Positions 36,340 to 49,299 of a stretch of DNA of 64,000 nucleotides are shown here, in pieces. Origin of the DNA: Heterobilharzia americana (Eukaryota > Platyhelminthes > Trematoda > Strigeidida > Schistosomatidae). A program made the position numbers and the translations under genes. The stretch is taken from the NCBI GenBank assembly GCA_944470555.2, contig OX104134.1, positions 109,176,701 to 109,240,700 on the forward strand, in the 5' to 3' direction. A model generated the notes under the pieces. It made no database searches. It saw nothing but the letters and a program-made list of their open reading frames with translations, and was not told the DNA's origin. How positions within the stretch are numbered: the first letter of the stretch is position 1; every line of letters starts with the position of its first letter.

Positions 36340-37220
36340 ATCATCATCGCTCACATCGATTCTCTGCCATATCGCCTAGTGTCTGCAACTACCGATTTCT
36401 GGTTACCATGTCAGCTGCAACTGGGTGGACACAGTTCATCTACACGTGCCAAACAAACAGTCAGAAACTTAATGAACTGACTGCGTGATTTAGTCCAACA
36501 GCTTATTGCTTTTCTCCAGTCTGAAATCAGCTTAGCCAATTTTCTCTAATGAATCAAAGTAATACTAGGAATGGACAAGACATCTCTTAGGTGAATAAAG
36601 CTTCGCAACTGAACTGAATGACTTTCCTCCCATACCTTAAAATTTAGGTTGAACTGCTGGATTACTGATGAGATGGCTGTGTGGTACATGTTCTCTTCTA
36701 CGATAGCAGCTGTGGTCAGACACTCGAAGACTTCTCATGTCATCCAACTTTAATCGAAAACCATATAACGGAACTGAATAAGGTGTTATTCACTACATTT
36801 GGTCTCTAATAGGCGATCGGATATCACGACTAGGCAATAAATGGCGTAAGTTGAGAACAGTTAATCCAGCCGTTTGTAAAAGTTTAGAGATTTTATCGAT
36901 CAGTATAGCACCAGCACTGATCTGGCTTCCTCATCTAGTGAAGTGGTTAAATCGCCTAGCCACTTTATGCGCAATTAATATTCGTGACTGATATGCAGAG
37001 CAAAGCTGGGGTCACGTTCCGCATTCGGGTGGTGAGAATAGCACTGAGTTATCACTAAAGTTGTCTCACAGACTTTGCACCCAGTCTGCTTCCTCACTCA
37101 TCAAACTCATGTTACCCGCGTACTCTAGGTCTACTGAGGAATCTGCTGTGTTGAGGTCGATCACTGTACGGTAAGAATGCGAGAGTTAAACCTCCATAGA
37201 TTCATGTGTGATAAAATTAG
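36340..37220 (-). mobile_element. RTE-like family B fragment 2, heavily decayed
   Basis: Conceptual minus reading gives EYAGNMSLMSEEADWVQSL near 37.1 kb (RT box YADDIVLLS decayed to YAGN), then KISKLLQTAGLTVLNLRHL, SRDIRSPIR and SVPLYGFRLKLDDMRSLR near 36.7-36.9 kb. The 3' side is at 36.34-36.5 kb. This is the same order as fragments B1 and B3. Stops and indels are frequent, so it is the oldest-looking B copy. Confidence 0.75.
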
Positions 37221-37289
37221 GGGGAGGATGGTGTGGGGCGGCTCTGTCCGATACACTACTAAATGTACACAACTTATGTGATTTCTCAC

Positions 37290-37307
37290 TATATATATAT
37301 ATATATT
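37290..37307. repeat. (AT)n short tract
   Basis: Nine AT dinucleotides, directly visible. Confidence 0.95.
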
Positions 37308-37505
37308 TCTAAAGGATGGTGGGATATGGAGAGGATGACGAAGGTTTGATCTTGTCAGGATTTCCCCTCTGTTAATCCATCTTTAGCGTGTTTTCTAGAA
37401 AGATCACACTGAAAAACTGTAAGTCAGATTTATAAGTGTCAAATATCCACTTCTACGGCAAAACGCCATGATATTTTATAAAACCGTATTTATTGTTAAT
37501 TTTAG

Positions 37506-37589
37506 TCAGCAAAACATATGGGTGTGATGGCTATGCAGGAAGCAGCGAAGATGATGTCAGCAGTTGCAGAATACGTAGTGGAGAAGTAA
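37506..37589 (+). CDS. Candidate terminal coding exon
   Basis: A canonical-looking acceptor (TTGTTAATTTTAG) precedes 27 codons ending in TAA. The peptide reads HMGVMAMQEAAKMMSAV, then AEYVVEK, an alanine/methionine-rich amphipathic helix unlike the AT-driven random frames nearby. An AATAAA lies at 37724-37729, about 135 bp past the stop. The frame is phase 0 relative to the acceptor. I do not recognise the protein. Upstream exons are not identified; the phosphatase-like blocks at 32.7-34.3 kb are on the same strand but I cannot link them. Confidence 0.35.
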   Translation, partial: SAKHMGVMAMQEAAKMMSAVAEYVVEK

Positions 37590-37723
37590 AATAACTGTCA
37601 ATGACGAAAGCATCTTCATTCAAGGAAGATTGATAACCTATGATGCAAAAAACTCTTCGAATTGAGGGTGTGAAATTTCGGGAAGAACTAGTTTCACCTA
37701 AGAATTTGTAGCGTTTACAGGTG

Positions 37724-37729
37724 AATAAA
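37724..37729 (+). terminator. Possible polyadenylation signal AATAAA
   Basis: The hexamer lies downstream of the candidate terminal exon. The hexamer is frequent in AT-rich DNA, so it is weak evidence by itself. Confidence 0.25.
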
Positions 37730-39600
37730 GTAAGTGAATGGAAAACGTAGTTTTCAGCACGTCAACACTGAACAACCCATCTTGGATTACGACCTGCGCA
37801 ATTACCTCCATAAAAGCAGGTAATCTGGTAGGCGTGAAACTAGTTAACTGGTATTGACAGTTAGTTTATCGTGCAGATGTTTACCATAAGATGATTGCCA
37901 TATAAGATTCAGAGCGTAACCTTATAGAATTTCAACCCAACAGCTTTCATCATTTTGGTTTTTAAAATATTATTGACTCTTTCGCCATAGAATTCAAAAT
38001 ATTAAAACAACTTATTTACACATGAACGCATGTATTATTGATAGTTGTTTTAATAAGGTGTGTTTTTATCATCAAATTTTTCTCGGCAACCATTTTTGAT
38101 TGATACAGACCCTAGAAATTCAAGTATTTTTGACACACCAGATGTGCAAGGATCTACAGATCCCATATAAAGAAAAACAACAAAGTTTTCCCTCCTACCA
38201 ATAGAAACAATTATATGTAGACTGGTCAGATATTCATTCCATGTAGATTGTCAGTAACTAGTTTTTACTAAAGAGCCAATATTCATTTTTGCTAACAAGA
38301 TGCCAGTAAACGATATCTTTGGTTGCGAATGGTGTTTCATAACAACAATGAATGAAAGTAGTGTATATTGTCAAGTTAAATCTATATCATAGATAAAATT
38401 TGTGTCAGCAATATACCTTCTTGAGGATTAAAACAATATGATGATTTTATCTTTCTCAGTTGTTTCTCACTATGAGCTACACAACAAAAATTTAATATGA
38501 TCATTCCGTTTTGATGATAAACTTAGCGAGTATCCATACAGCATAAAAAGAAGGTGGAACTAAGCAAAAAGGGTTAGACAAAGGCGAATTACTATTAAAA
38601 AAAGAAAAACCTCTGATGACAAGGAGAACGAAATTCGAGAATATCGGCACAGGGTAGCTTTGCCAGTTTATATCACAAGCTTAAATAAAAGAAATTCATC
38701 AATTATATAAGGATCTGTTGATGTCAGCTGTGAACCAATAAAATTGTCATAACCACTATTGAGGTTGTCATTCGACTAACAGAAGCTAAAACAAACAAGC
38801 GTGATTAATGAATAACACAATATCCAAAAGCGAATTTTGACACCATCCCTTGAAAACCTAAATATACCTACGAGTTCAAGGAGAACTGGAATCCACAAAG
38901 TCAGTAAAACTCGTGAAATATTTACCGTCACATTGTTGACGTTGGTAAAGGAAGAAGGTAATTTAATTATTTGAATTATTTAACTGGAGGAAATCAACAT
39001 TTTCGCAACAGAAGTAGTGTATTTTTGACAAACTTTGGATGAAATGAATTATTATCCTTTGGAAGTTCCTATAAACAGCAAATTTTTCAGCATTTTTTGT
39101 ACTCAGTTTAAATTACTAGGACTGTCTTGTTTGCTTATAGCAGAAATGTTTTCACAAACATAATGAGCGAATACCTTTCACCGTGATACTTTGAAATACT
39201 TTTCGGTTGGTCTCGTTACTACTTACAACTAACAAGTTTGAGAAAATAAATCATTTTTCATTGGCTGATGTATGAAGCAATCAAGTGATACACGATTTTA
39301 TAATCAAGTTTCAGTAACAAAAAGAAACTGAATTATTTCTTCACGAATCAGTCACCAGTACATAGACGGTATTATTATCTTGCTCTTCGTGTTTATAACT
39401 GATCAATAGACTTCGTGGACTGGACAGGCTTGTGGCATAGACTTTGACTTTATCATCAGGCGGTGTGCTTAATTCGTCAAAGGAACATTTATTTTCTCAC
39501 AGTTGCAGATCACAGTTAACGAACATGAAGTGTGGTCACTAGCTTTCTAACAAATAACTTTCAGCACCTAACACCAAAGTTTGGTATACCTAAACTGTAG
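37730..39600. other. AT-rich non-coding DNA
   Basis: Nothing recognised. Confidence 0.5.
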
Positions 39601-40470
39601 TGTGTTTCAAAAGGTCTTGTTTGATGTTGTGTCGTTCAAACTTGTATGTTTATATATGTTCGTCTGGATGAAGAATGGGTTTCATGATGGATTGTGGAAT
39701 GGAAAGTGATTATTTATGAACTGTGGTTGATGTTGATGTTTCCGTTGAGTGTAAGTTTAAGAGGTTGTTGAAGATAAGGAATAGTAAGTGAGGTATACAC
39801 GGAATTTGATGCTTTGGGTTTTATGGGTTATTTCCCAGTTTTCTTTACCATGTGGTTGATGCTTAGTCATTTGGAACAGACCAGTTCCTCTACCTTAAAT
39901 GCGAATGGTGATAGTTTTGTGAGCTACCGTTATTCTGATTAGGTGGTCCCCCAAAGAAGCAGCTGGGTCCACATGATCTGAAAAAACAAGACACTAAGTT
40001 CATTTGGCGTCACCCTTAGAAAACAACTTTATGATAAAGGTGAACCACACAAAGCATTTGATTCGCTAAGCCTTGTCAAATGAATTTCCAAAAAAAATGT
40101 CCTTCCCAGTAGTTCATCGACAAAGCACTAAAATCTTTTGATTTTAACGGAATAGCTCTAGAAAACTATTTCATAACAGTGAAATGTTAACAATGAAAAA
40201 TAGATAGCTACCGTGAGGATCAAACGACGTTTCGAAGCTCTTCTTCAAAAAACCGAATTCCTTTCCCATTTGGTTGCATTGTCACATTCACAAAAGTATG
40301 AGAGCTTCATCAGGGGACAAGATTGCTAAATCTTGTCAGGAGTGGCTGAAAATGAAGGGAACCAGTTACTGTACTGTGGATGAAAAGAGTTAGAAATATG
40401 TAGTCGCATATTTGCAACTATCACAACAAAGTGCCAACTGTAGGAAACTAAATGTCATGGTCGATAAATG
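39600..40470. repeat. Possible decayed interspersed repeat, strand-skewed
   Basis: From 39.6 to 39.9 kb the plus strand is strongly G/T-rich. The next 500 bp is GC-richer than the flanks, with blocks such as AGGTGGTCCCCCAAAGAAGC and CAAACGACGTTTCGAAGCTC. No frame is present. The texture suggests an old repeat or retroelement UTR, but I cannot name it. Confidence 0.3.
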
Positions 40471-42925
40471 AAACTTATCCCAACTAAAAGCAACGCGGTT
40501 CAGCCTAATTAAAAAATATTGAGCTCCGATCGAAACTCTGACTTCAGACAGTTTTGTTTCAAAATACTTCCCTGGATAAGCTCTGATGAGAATTCTTAGC
40601 AAACCTTTGAACTTATTTTACTGACTGCAGGATGAATCATTTATAAATGAAACTTATATCTGGAGAAAAACTAGACGTTTAATTCACATTCTCATAGAAT
40701 AATGTCTTAGAATCAAGGCATTTTTTCTAACATAATCTGCTTATAGGTATTTTTCACACATTAGGCTGTGAAACTTAGTTTAGTTGACTTATCGGCATAT
40801 GTGAATTCAGAAAAAATTCTCCGGAATAATAACACAAATGGCGTGTGCATATCATTGACAGTATTCTTGACTTCAGTGACTTCTATGAACTTATTCTAAC
40901 TATCAGATTCCGCAAACTGTATTATTTAGTGTAAGAGTAAAACTTTCCTACATTTCATAAATGAAAAGTATCCCATTGTTAATTTGTTTGACAAATAGAC
41001 AATAATTTTAACATCTAATACCTCATGAAACGTGTATGAAATTACCGTAATACGAAATTTACAGTTTATCCTAATGTTTAACAAATATCACAACAACAAA
41101 AAATCTTCTACTTTCAGAAACTATACGGACAAAATGAGGACTTTTTTTACCTCATGGTTGAACTTTATCGGAGTATTAGAACTAACAAAGGTTAACTTAC
41201 TCGATGTATATGTCAAAGTTGCGGCAGTACAGTAAACTACACAAAAGGTTGTGTATTTGATGTAACACAAACTGCGCTGACGCACGATATATATTCTATG
41301 TATTATAGTATCATAGAGATCAGTGAAACCATGTTGTCTGTCAAGAATTTTTACTACGTTACTGTTTTTAAACTGCTGCGCCTTATGATCAACTAACTTA
41401 TGGCTATAATTCATTCTAACAAATATTTATATCACATTTATCTATATTGCTTTTTGATGCATGGATAATCCACAAACTTTTGGTGTTGTTTTCACCATCA
41501 CAGCGGTAATTTCTAATTTCTTTCCTCATTTTCTTAATCATTGTGGCTGGAAAGCTGCTAAAATGATATTTCTTCAGCCTCATTTTCACAGCAATAATGG
41601 TTTCATCGCGTTTAGTGTAAATTTAAACTGGTATACTTTGACCTTGTTAAAAGTTTCAAATTTCTAAATTAACTACGCTGGTCGATCAATTTCACAGTCT
41701 TGTATTACTCTGTTTAACAGGAATGAAACCAGACTGCATGAAAAGAAAAGAAATACTTTTCTTCAAATTAATTTTTATCTATAGGTGCTTAGAATGAAAA
41801 CCACTTAATCGTTTGTTTATGAGTGCTTCTTTTTAAAAAAAAAAATGTACAATTAATTTATTTCAGATCTTTTATTGTTGTTTGATTGACTCAGACGTCG
41901 ACTAAATAAATATTTTCCTCACTCAGTTATCAAGATATTCTATGCTGGAGAGTATTTATTACTCACACTTCCCTTCATATAGTTTTAACCTAACCAAAGC
42001 CAGGATGCAATCTTTGTCTTTAAAAGCTATTACATATTTATCTTACTTCCAGAATGGTTTCCCATAGTAAACTAGTCAACTTCACAATCTCTTTCTCCTT
42101 TTATATAACTTTGTTTCATTTTTATTTTTAAGTTGATAGATACTGTTGGAGAGAATAGATTAATGGTGTTTGAATTGCATTTAGTTGGTTTTAGTTTACT
42201 AAAATCACAAATTATTGTAGTTACACCTGAGTCTAGAAAATGTACTGTTATGCTTGAACATATTTGCTCAATTATGAGATGTGAAACAAATAGTGCACCT
42301 TGTTAAGTTCACCACTAGCATAGACTACTGCAAGGAAAGCTCCTTATTGCTTTTCCTACACATCACTTACTCTTGTATTCTTCTCAGTACAACACAGATT
42401 TATCATATACAATGCAGTTTATTTGTCTAATTTCAGTGTAGAATATTAGAATAAATAAACAAATATTTTGTATGATTCCCCAACGTTCCTATCATCTTAG
42501 GAAGACCGTTTTCAAAAGTAGCAATATTTATATTAAATTTTCAGGTTATTGTTCAAATTTGTTTCAGAAGGTGACCTTTGTGATAATCCAATTAGATCGT
42601 GACATAGAACAACGATTTAGGTGAGTGATTCAATTTAATATACTTTCTGTCTAATGTTTCTAAATTTCAAATAACTACAGTTGTCACTGTAACTACTGAA
42701 TATTAATTCTACATTTTAGACTATCATGCTTTTTATGAAACCTACTAATGAAGAAGCCATTACTAAGTATGAATACTATTCAATCGACATCAATTTGGAA
42801 GGAGGAAAACTTTTTCCTGCACAAAGAAGCAGATATGATCATTAATGATCATTGAGATAGCCATTTCGACACATGAATGCATCATATCTGATCAGGCTAT
42901 GATTAGCTCTTGTATATTTTACGAT
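40471..42925. other. AT-rich non-coding DNA
   Basis: Frames of 67-97 codons overlap in antisense at 41.0-41.4 kb without family motifs. No supported gene. Confidence 0.5.
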
Positions 42926-42929
42926 GCTC

Positions 42930-43430
42930 TTACTGCTTAATAGTGTTGCGTGCTACTAAGACTATCCTGCTCTACGCGCATCCCGAGTCACCACCCACCT
43001 CGAATAGCATGCTGAAGAAAGTGTTTAGCTGGTAGAGGGTTCAGGGTAGTCAGACAAGGATCTAGCACCAGACAATGAAGTCTCAGACTGTTGAACTGAG
43101 TGGTGAGATGAAGACTGACTGGCTGTCGTCCCCGAACGATAGGAATCAGTGTTTGGGAATTCTTGGTGACATGACTGAAAATTGATCACAATGGTGCAGA
43201 TACATTCACTCTTTGACATCTTTTACAGCTTGAACATTCACACTAACCATTATCTTCAGACTGTTTATTCTCTCATACCACTATGTCCACCCCAACATCA
43301 GCTTTTTTCTACCTACCTATTCTTTGTGGGCTACTGTGAAGTGTGGCAAGTTGATACGATTCACCTGCGTGTGAGTTTCTACGTTGATTTTGTCGGGTAG
43401 TCGTCCCTCAATACAGATGAGTCAATGCTA
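42930..43430 (+). mobile_element. RTE-like family B fragment 4 (3' terminal part), plus
   Basis: The sequence at 42.96-43.17 kb is an inverted match to 46.61-46.78 kb (for example GGTTCAGGGTAGTCAGACAA against its complement there). Read on the plus strand the end gives QWCRYIHSLTSF, equal to the family B C-terminus (usual QWRRCIHSL). Only the last part of the element is present, opposite in orientation to B1-B3. Confidence 0.7.
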
Positions 43431-44275
43431 ATATAGCTTCGTTATCGTACAGTCAGGTACTTTTGTGACTGAAATTTAGCGAACGATTTGGTGAAACTTA
43501 TCCTTTTTGTACTGCCTGAAATATGCATATTCTAATGTTAATCCTTCCTATTTCAGTTTAAAGAAACACTTCCAGTGAATCCACGTGTTATAAAATTGAT
43601 TCATAAGTCAATCACTTATTCCTCAAAACGTTTTTTTCAAAAGTCAGAAGTTTGAAAAATTTCACATAAATCTGCCTTTGCAAATATACGCATGCTTATA
43701 AGTGATTCGGTGCAGTATGTACATGTGAGTTCATCAATCAGTCCTTTGAAGTTATGAATTCTGATTCGCTACTATTCTATTCTGGTCTCTTATTTTAAAC
43801 TTTAACTACGAATAGAGTCAGGAATGAAAATAGTTATTTTTTGGTACGCAAAACATTTTCATTATAGGTGGTTCCATAAATTATTAAGCACTAAATGTCT
43901 GTTTATTAAAATCTGTATAAACACTCATAGTATATAATCTTCAATTACTGAAGTAGTTGAAATCAGTATATAAAGCACTGATTTCTTTACCTGCTCTTTA
44001 CACAATTAGTCATTTCGTCTTTGAATTATGATTCATCGTAAGACAGATAAGTGAGGATGATAATATCAAACTTCTCCGATTCCCATGCATAAATGTTGCT
44101 ATTTTATTCTGAAGAGTTCAACACATATTTCATGTCTCGGTTCCAGAGCCCATAAAGTACGACAGTTCCTATACTACAGCACTTCATGCAAAACAGTTCA
44201 ATGATTACACGTAAAGCTGAAGATCTCTTGTTAATCTACTACTCAAACCCATATTAAATATCCCTGGGTGATAAT
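43431..44275. other. Non-coding DNA
   Basis: Nothing recognised. Confidence 0.45.
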
Positions 44276-44598
44276 TCAAATACTCATTCGGATTTAAATT
44301 CTAGCTCTATAAGTGCAGTTACAATGCCTACAGAAGCTAGTGAAATCACTCTAATTATTGCTGAAAATAATACAAAGACGCTTAACAACGATTAAGAACC
44401 ATACTGTTGATGTAGAATGAGAATGATATACAATCCAGCGTACATGAGGGAATCATTTGATATATTCCTATGCCTCACGATAATGCAAAAACAATTCCTG
44501 TGATTTCTGAAGTCACAGCATGCATCCAAGGACTGACAACGCAGAAAGAGAATTCTTTTATAGACTTGTTAACTGAGAGCAGTCAGTTTCATTTTGTC
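44276..44598 (+). other. Two short protein-like plus frames beside an RTE copy
   Basis: The first frame ends in VTMPTEASEITLIIAENN and a stop near 44395. The second begins MPHDNAKTIPVISEVTAC at 44470 and runs into the RTE-A2 boundary at about 44600. Both are Ser/Thr/Asn-rich and more protein-like than random. They could be exon remnants or chance. No splice sites stand out. Confidence 0.2.
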
Positions 44599-44599
44599 C

Positions 44600-45374
44600 A
44601 GTCCTGGATGCCGCTGGTGGTATTTCTGGACGAGTTGCAGGTGGTGGTCAGTTCATCATCACATTTGTTTCTCTTCTTTGGTAATTAGCTTTCCTTCACT
44701 ATCTTTCACTGGTCTCCTCTGCGTTGATCTCTTCGCAGACAGTAAGTAACCTGGTTATTTGTTGTAATGTTGTCAGGTCTCTGTCTCTCATATCGGCAGC
44801 CTGTTTTGCTTCACTTGCCAATGTGTCGTAGGATTGTCTCTTGTCTTCGCGCACTCTCCTTCACTTCTTTGTCCAGTGTTTTATATGTTGTGTTCAGATC
44901 CTCTTTTCGTTATTTATCTCTTTATAGCACTGGTTCATCTTCTGCCTCACCATTTTCCTCTCCCTCCTCTATCAGCTCCTATGTGGCCACCGAAATCCAT
45001 TCCTTGTTTTGTCGCTTCTTCTTCCTTCCTAACACGTTATGCATGTTCCCCTCCACGTCTCTTTCAAAGAGTTACAGCGTTCTTCCAGGCAGTTTCTTTC
45101 AGGAATGTTTCTTAGTACCTCCCATTTTATCTTGTTGACCAATATGAAAGTGTCGTTTGCAGTTTCGTCCTTCAGTTTTTGTTCTGAGTGTTGAACCTAA
45201 ACTGTGGTCTATAAGTTTATTTTTGTTTTTCATATTTTCTTTGTGCTTTGAAGTTTTTTTAGCGACTGGATTGGTTTTACGGGGTAGGGTTGCTAGTCCT
45301 ATGCCTAATCTTCCTTCTTTATCCGGTCTTAGAAGAGGCTAGTAATTAGTGAACTAGTAATCTAGGCGAGGTTA
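44600..45374 (-). mobile_element. RTE family A copy A2, internally deleted
   Basis: The right end (GGCGAGGTTA at 45365-45374) equals the 5' end of A1. Homology continues to about 45213, then jumps: sequence equal to A1 30113 is joined directly to sequence equal to A1 about 30999, so about 885 bp with most of the endonuclease domain is missing. The copy then follows A1 to about 29470 and stops before the RT. It keeps the 5' UTR, part of the linker and the RT entry only. It is a dead, non-coding derivative; plus-strand frames here are antisense shadows. Confidence 0.85.
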
Positions 45375-46550
45375 CTGGTCAATATTACGGGTCATAATTG
45401 TTTACTTTCATCCAAGTTCCTGTACTTTTTAGAGACGGAAAAAATTGCTGATAGAGTTGCCTAGCCCTAATCATCAAAACTTCAAAAACAAATGTTAATG
45501 TTTGGAGGACACTTAAAAGTTATCATACTCATTCTGGGCTCTAAATTCTTCTGCCGTCTTAGTTAGACATTTGTTCACAGTTTCGAACTATTTAGTGTGA
45601 CTGAAAAGTCGCATTTTTTTCCTCCAGACTTCGAATATTGCATTGAAAAAGTTTCAACGGCAGGAATGTGTTTCTCCTGATTAGGATCTCCGAAACGAAT
45701 AGACTCTATCAGGTAGACTTTTATGGCAGATCGTGATGAACGAACATCAAGGTAGTCATGTCCGTAAACAAAATAAACTTACAACATTCATAGAGAGATA
45801 AAATCTAAACCAAGCTATCAACTAAAAAGATGAAATAGCATCAAATTCGGTGAGTAATGCAGATTTTTGGCAATTGTTCAACCGAAAGGAACTTTACACC
45901 CTTTTAGCCATTAACTCAAAATACTTACAATAATGAATGAACTTTACTTATTTTTAGTGTGCACTGAATCGCTTATTACCATGTTTTCACATAACAGACA
46001 CCATAAGAATCAATTTACGTTATTCAGAAAGTTGTCTCCTATCAAATACTTCTTAATCTTCAACAAATCAGAAATGATTATTCAACTATTCACTACTTAC
46101 TATTCATGATGGCTTAAATATCTTATCTAAGTACATTATACTTAGTAATGCTAAATTACCGGTAATGTAGTATGAATTGTGATGAAAGTAAAAATCATTT
46201 ATACTCTAAATAGTAACTCAACTGTTTATTAACATATTCTGTAGAATCAGTCTGATGTAATTATCGTTCAATCTCTGACTAAAACTCCTGGGATGGGTGG
46301 TGTTTCAAAGTTCTTTACAAATGTTAATGCTACTCCGAAATTCAGAAAAGGCTCACCTTTACTAAAAACTGTACTGACGGGTGGAGAAAATCATAGTAGA
46401 ACCTTGCACACAGATGGATCAGCTCAGGTTGCCAAAAACAGCTGGATAGAATAAGAACGGTATCAAAGTAAATAAAGTAGTGTGAGAGAATCAACAATCT
46501 GAAAAAAACTGTTAATGCAAATATTTAAGCTTGAGAAGATGTTAAGGAGT
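45375..46550. other. AT-rich non-coding DNA
   Basis: No supported gene. Confidence 0.5.
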
Positions 46551-46554
46551 GAAT

Positions 46555-47215
46555 GCATATGCGCCATTGTGATCGATTTTCAGCCATATCACCAAGAGTC
46601 CTCAACCACTGATTCCTTTCACCTCGGGGACAACAACTAGACAGTCTGCATCTCCCCACACGGTCCAGACCTACAGTCAGACTTCATCGACTGATGCTGG
46701 GTCTTTATCCGACCACCCTGAACCCTCTCTTAAGCTAATTCAACTTTCCTTAGCATCACACGTCAAGGTAGGCGGTGACTTGACAAGTGTAACTCATATC
46801 CAAGCCACCTCAGCCGATTAAGGTTCACAACCGCATCAATCAACTTGTCTGTCTTGTCTAGTACCCTTCGCTTGACCTTAACATTGCTTACACAGTGGTT
46901 TCACCAAGCGTGACAAATAATACGAAGTCACTTATAATCAGAAATTTGTAACCATTTTATGCCTTCCACTTTCAGCAGCGATGTCTCACATTCGTGTAAC
47001 TGAACAGAATGAGTTGCAGAGTAGTATGCTTGTCTTTTGATAGATAGTCGGCGCCACAGGTGACGCAAAACGGCAAACGCTGAACCGGCCTTATGTATCT
47101 GAGAAACGATTCTTTTGTTAGACAACCCATTTAGGTTGGTGTCACTCCTCAAATAAGTAAAGCAGTCCACACATTCCACCACAAAACACAATGTCAAATA
47201 TATTTTCATTTCCTC
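46555..47215 (-). mobile_element. RTE-like family B fragment 3
   Basis: The minus frame 46928-47209 reads ECVDCFTYLRSDTNLNGLSN, then AGSAFAVLRHLWRRLSIKRQ, the family B post-RT block. Below it, in broken frames, are RLRWLGYELH-like, HQSMKSDCRSGPCG-like and final MAHMHS-like parts (46.56-46.9 kb). The RT domain is absent. It covers the same segment as B1 but is better preserved on the 5' side. Confidence 0.88.
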
Positions 47216-49299
47216 TCAACAAAGTCCAGAACATTCTACACTTTATCAGCTTCTTCACCAAGCATCGTTTGCATACTGCAAATCAACCAGACAACCTACA
47301 AGTAGTAGATCAATCCCTAAGAAATCATACTTACCTAAGGTTATGTCTACCAATGCATCAATGATCAAGCGCCTAAGACACGTATTAAGTGTAAAATGAT
47401 CCTTGCCACAGAAGGGAAAGTTCTTACGAATACACAGGAAAAGTGAACTTAGCTTACTATCTTAAAGACGCAGAATATATTTTAGCCAAGGATTGTTTGG
47501 AGACTAAGACAAATGATAAGGAAATCAATAATTTCTGTATACTTTTGAAAGACTGAAATCATCTGTTACAAATTATCAAAACTTTGTTAATATGAAACTA
47601 AACTGTTACTCTATATTCCTTTTCATTGAAATCAGCAAAACCCTGCTGAAAATAACTATCATAAAGAGGCCTGATTTTAAAAGGTAGCTGACCAGCTTTC
47701 AAAGATAAGTATATCGAACAAAGAAGTGAAAATGTATGTATTCTTCTTCTACAAGGACGATGAAAATCCGAATGACTAAAGAGAAGGAATGGAATTCGCA
47801 GACATTTTGCAGATACTTTCAGAAAGAAGTAATTTAAACAAATTTCAAATCCCTATATTAAAGGAAGAGAAAGCTAATAAGCAATTCCAAATGAAATCTA
47901 TATCGCTTAAGGTGGGTTTACAGTTGATACTGCTGTCGATAATCTACATAAGTGAATGCGGAATTAGTTGAGCATAATCGTTTAGGCTGTAAGTTTTTGA
48001 ACTTTCTTATCATGATAGCAGTTTGATACAAAATAGGCTGATGAATGGTGCCATGAATATTGGCTACCTAGATGTTCACTTATCGTGGTGAACCTGGTTA
48101 TATCGCTTTAGCTGTAAACTCAACTTTCAAACATGCTACAGGAAACTCCTTAACTAGATTGCTAACCATAAAATAAGGCCACCTATAACTTCATTGTTGA
48201 GTTTCCCCCTAAATGTTCTACTATCTTTCAAATTGTTTCAAAACCTGCAATTGTATTATGCCGTATTAGTGAGACATAGGTATTGCTAATCCTTAGCTGT
48301 AAACATCATTGAATCAGTGAACGGGAAACTTGATTTTCAGCTGAGAATGTTCTGTACTTTCCTTAGAAACTAGAAGACTTTTTGAAGTGAAACGGAAGTT
48401 TATACCGTGTTTATGAATGTCTAAAGCAATATTAGATTCTCAAACTCTCAGTATAATTGTTTAGTAATGTCGTATTATAAAGCAGTTCATACTACCAGAT
48501 GCAATACCGAAAATCGCTTTTTATTAAAACATAAAACTAACATTTCAATTTATTGACAAATTCAATTACATAATTGAAATGACTATGCTTTAAATAAAGC
48601 AATTTTTATTCATTCACTTGATAGTTTCTCTTTTACTGAAGAAGATTTTATTGTCTTCTAAATTCAGTTATTAGTAAAAGTACACCTCTTATTCATTTTG
48701 TCACAAACAGATTATCTTCTTAACCTACATCTAACTAGTCTCAACGGTTGGCCTTCAAAAACTTAAAAACAATTAGATTGTTTATTTACATCCAACTGAT
48801 TAAACATTTTAGTCAATTTTTATTTCCTCTTTGATAAATGAGCCAAAGTAAACACAATTATAACATCTTAAGTTCAATTTCTTTCATAGCTGTTGCTTGA
48901 AAAATTACTACATCAAGGCAGTAAATTAGTTGCATATATGTTTATTTAAATTTCAATCAAAAATGGAACATAATAAACTTTACAGAATTGAATCAGTAAT
49001 GAGATACAGTCTTTTGCCTCAAAATTATACACAGAATAGTAAAAATAAGAATTCTGAAGAATTTATAAAGTGAGTAGAAAAGTGATACGCAAGCAATTTA
49101 ATCTTTTTGGTATACTAATATAACTATTGAATTCCAAACAGTTCAATCCATGAAATCATATTTATCGCATCGTCAGTAATGTCAACCAAATAGAGGTTTC
49201 AAAGAGATGGTGGTGTACATAAAAATAATGAGATTACTACTAATTAGTCCAACTAAAAAAAACGGTAGGATTGTTTTGATGAATTTCATCATTTCCACG
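47216..49299. other. Non-coding DNA, one weak exon-like frame at 47.80-47.91 kb
   Basis: At 47802-47911 an open segment ending in KQFQMKSISLK is followed by a donor-like AAG/GTGGGT, but the acceptor side is purine-rich. Otherwise nothing is recognised. Confidence 0.4.

Noticed and set aside
36661..36680. CTGATGAG on the plus strand
   Set aside because: No GAAA or stems nearby; it lies in the antisense of the RTE-B2 relic.
47802..47911. Exon-like frame with donor AAG/GTGGGT
   Set aside because: The sequence before the AG is purine-rich, so the acceptor is poor; kept only as a remark.
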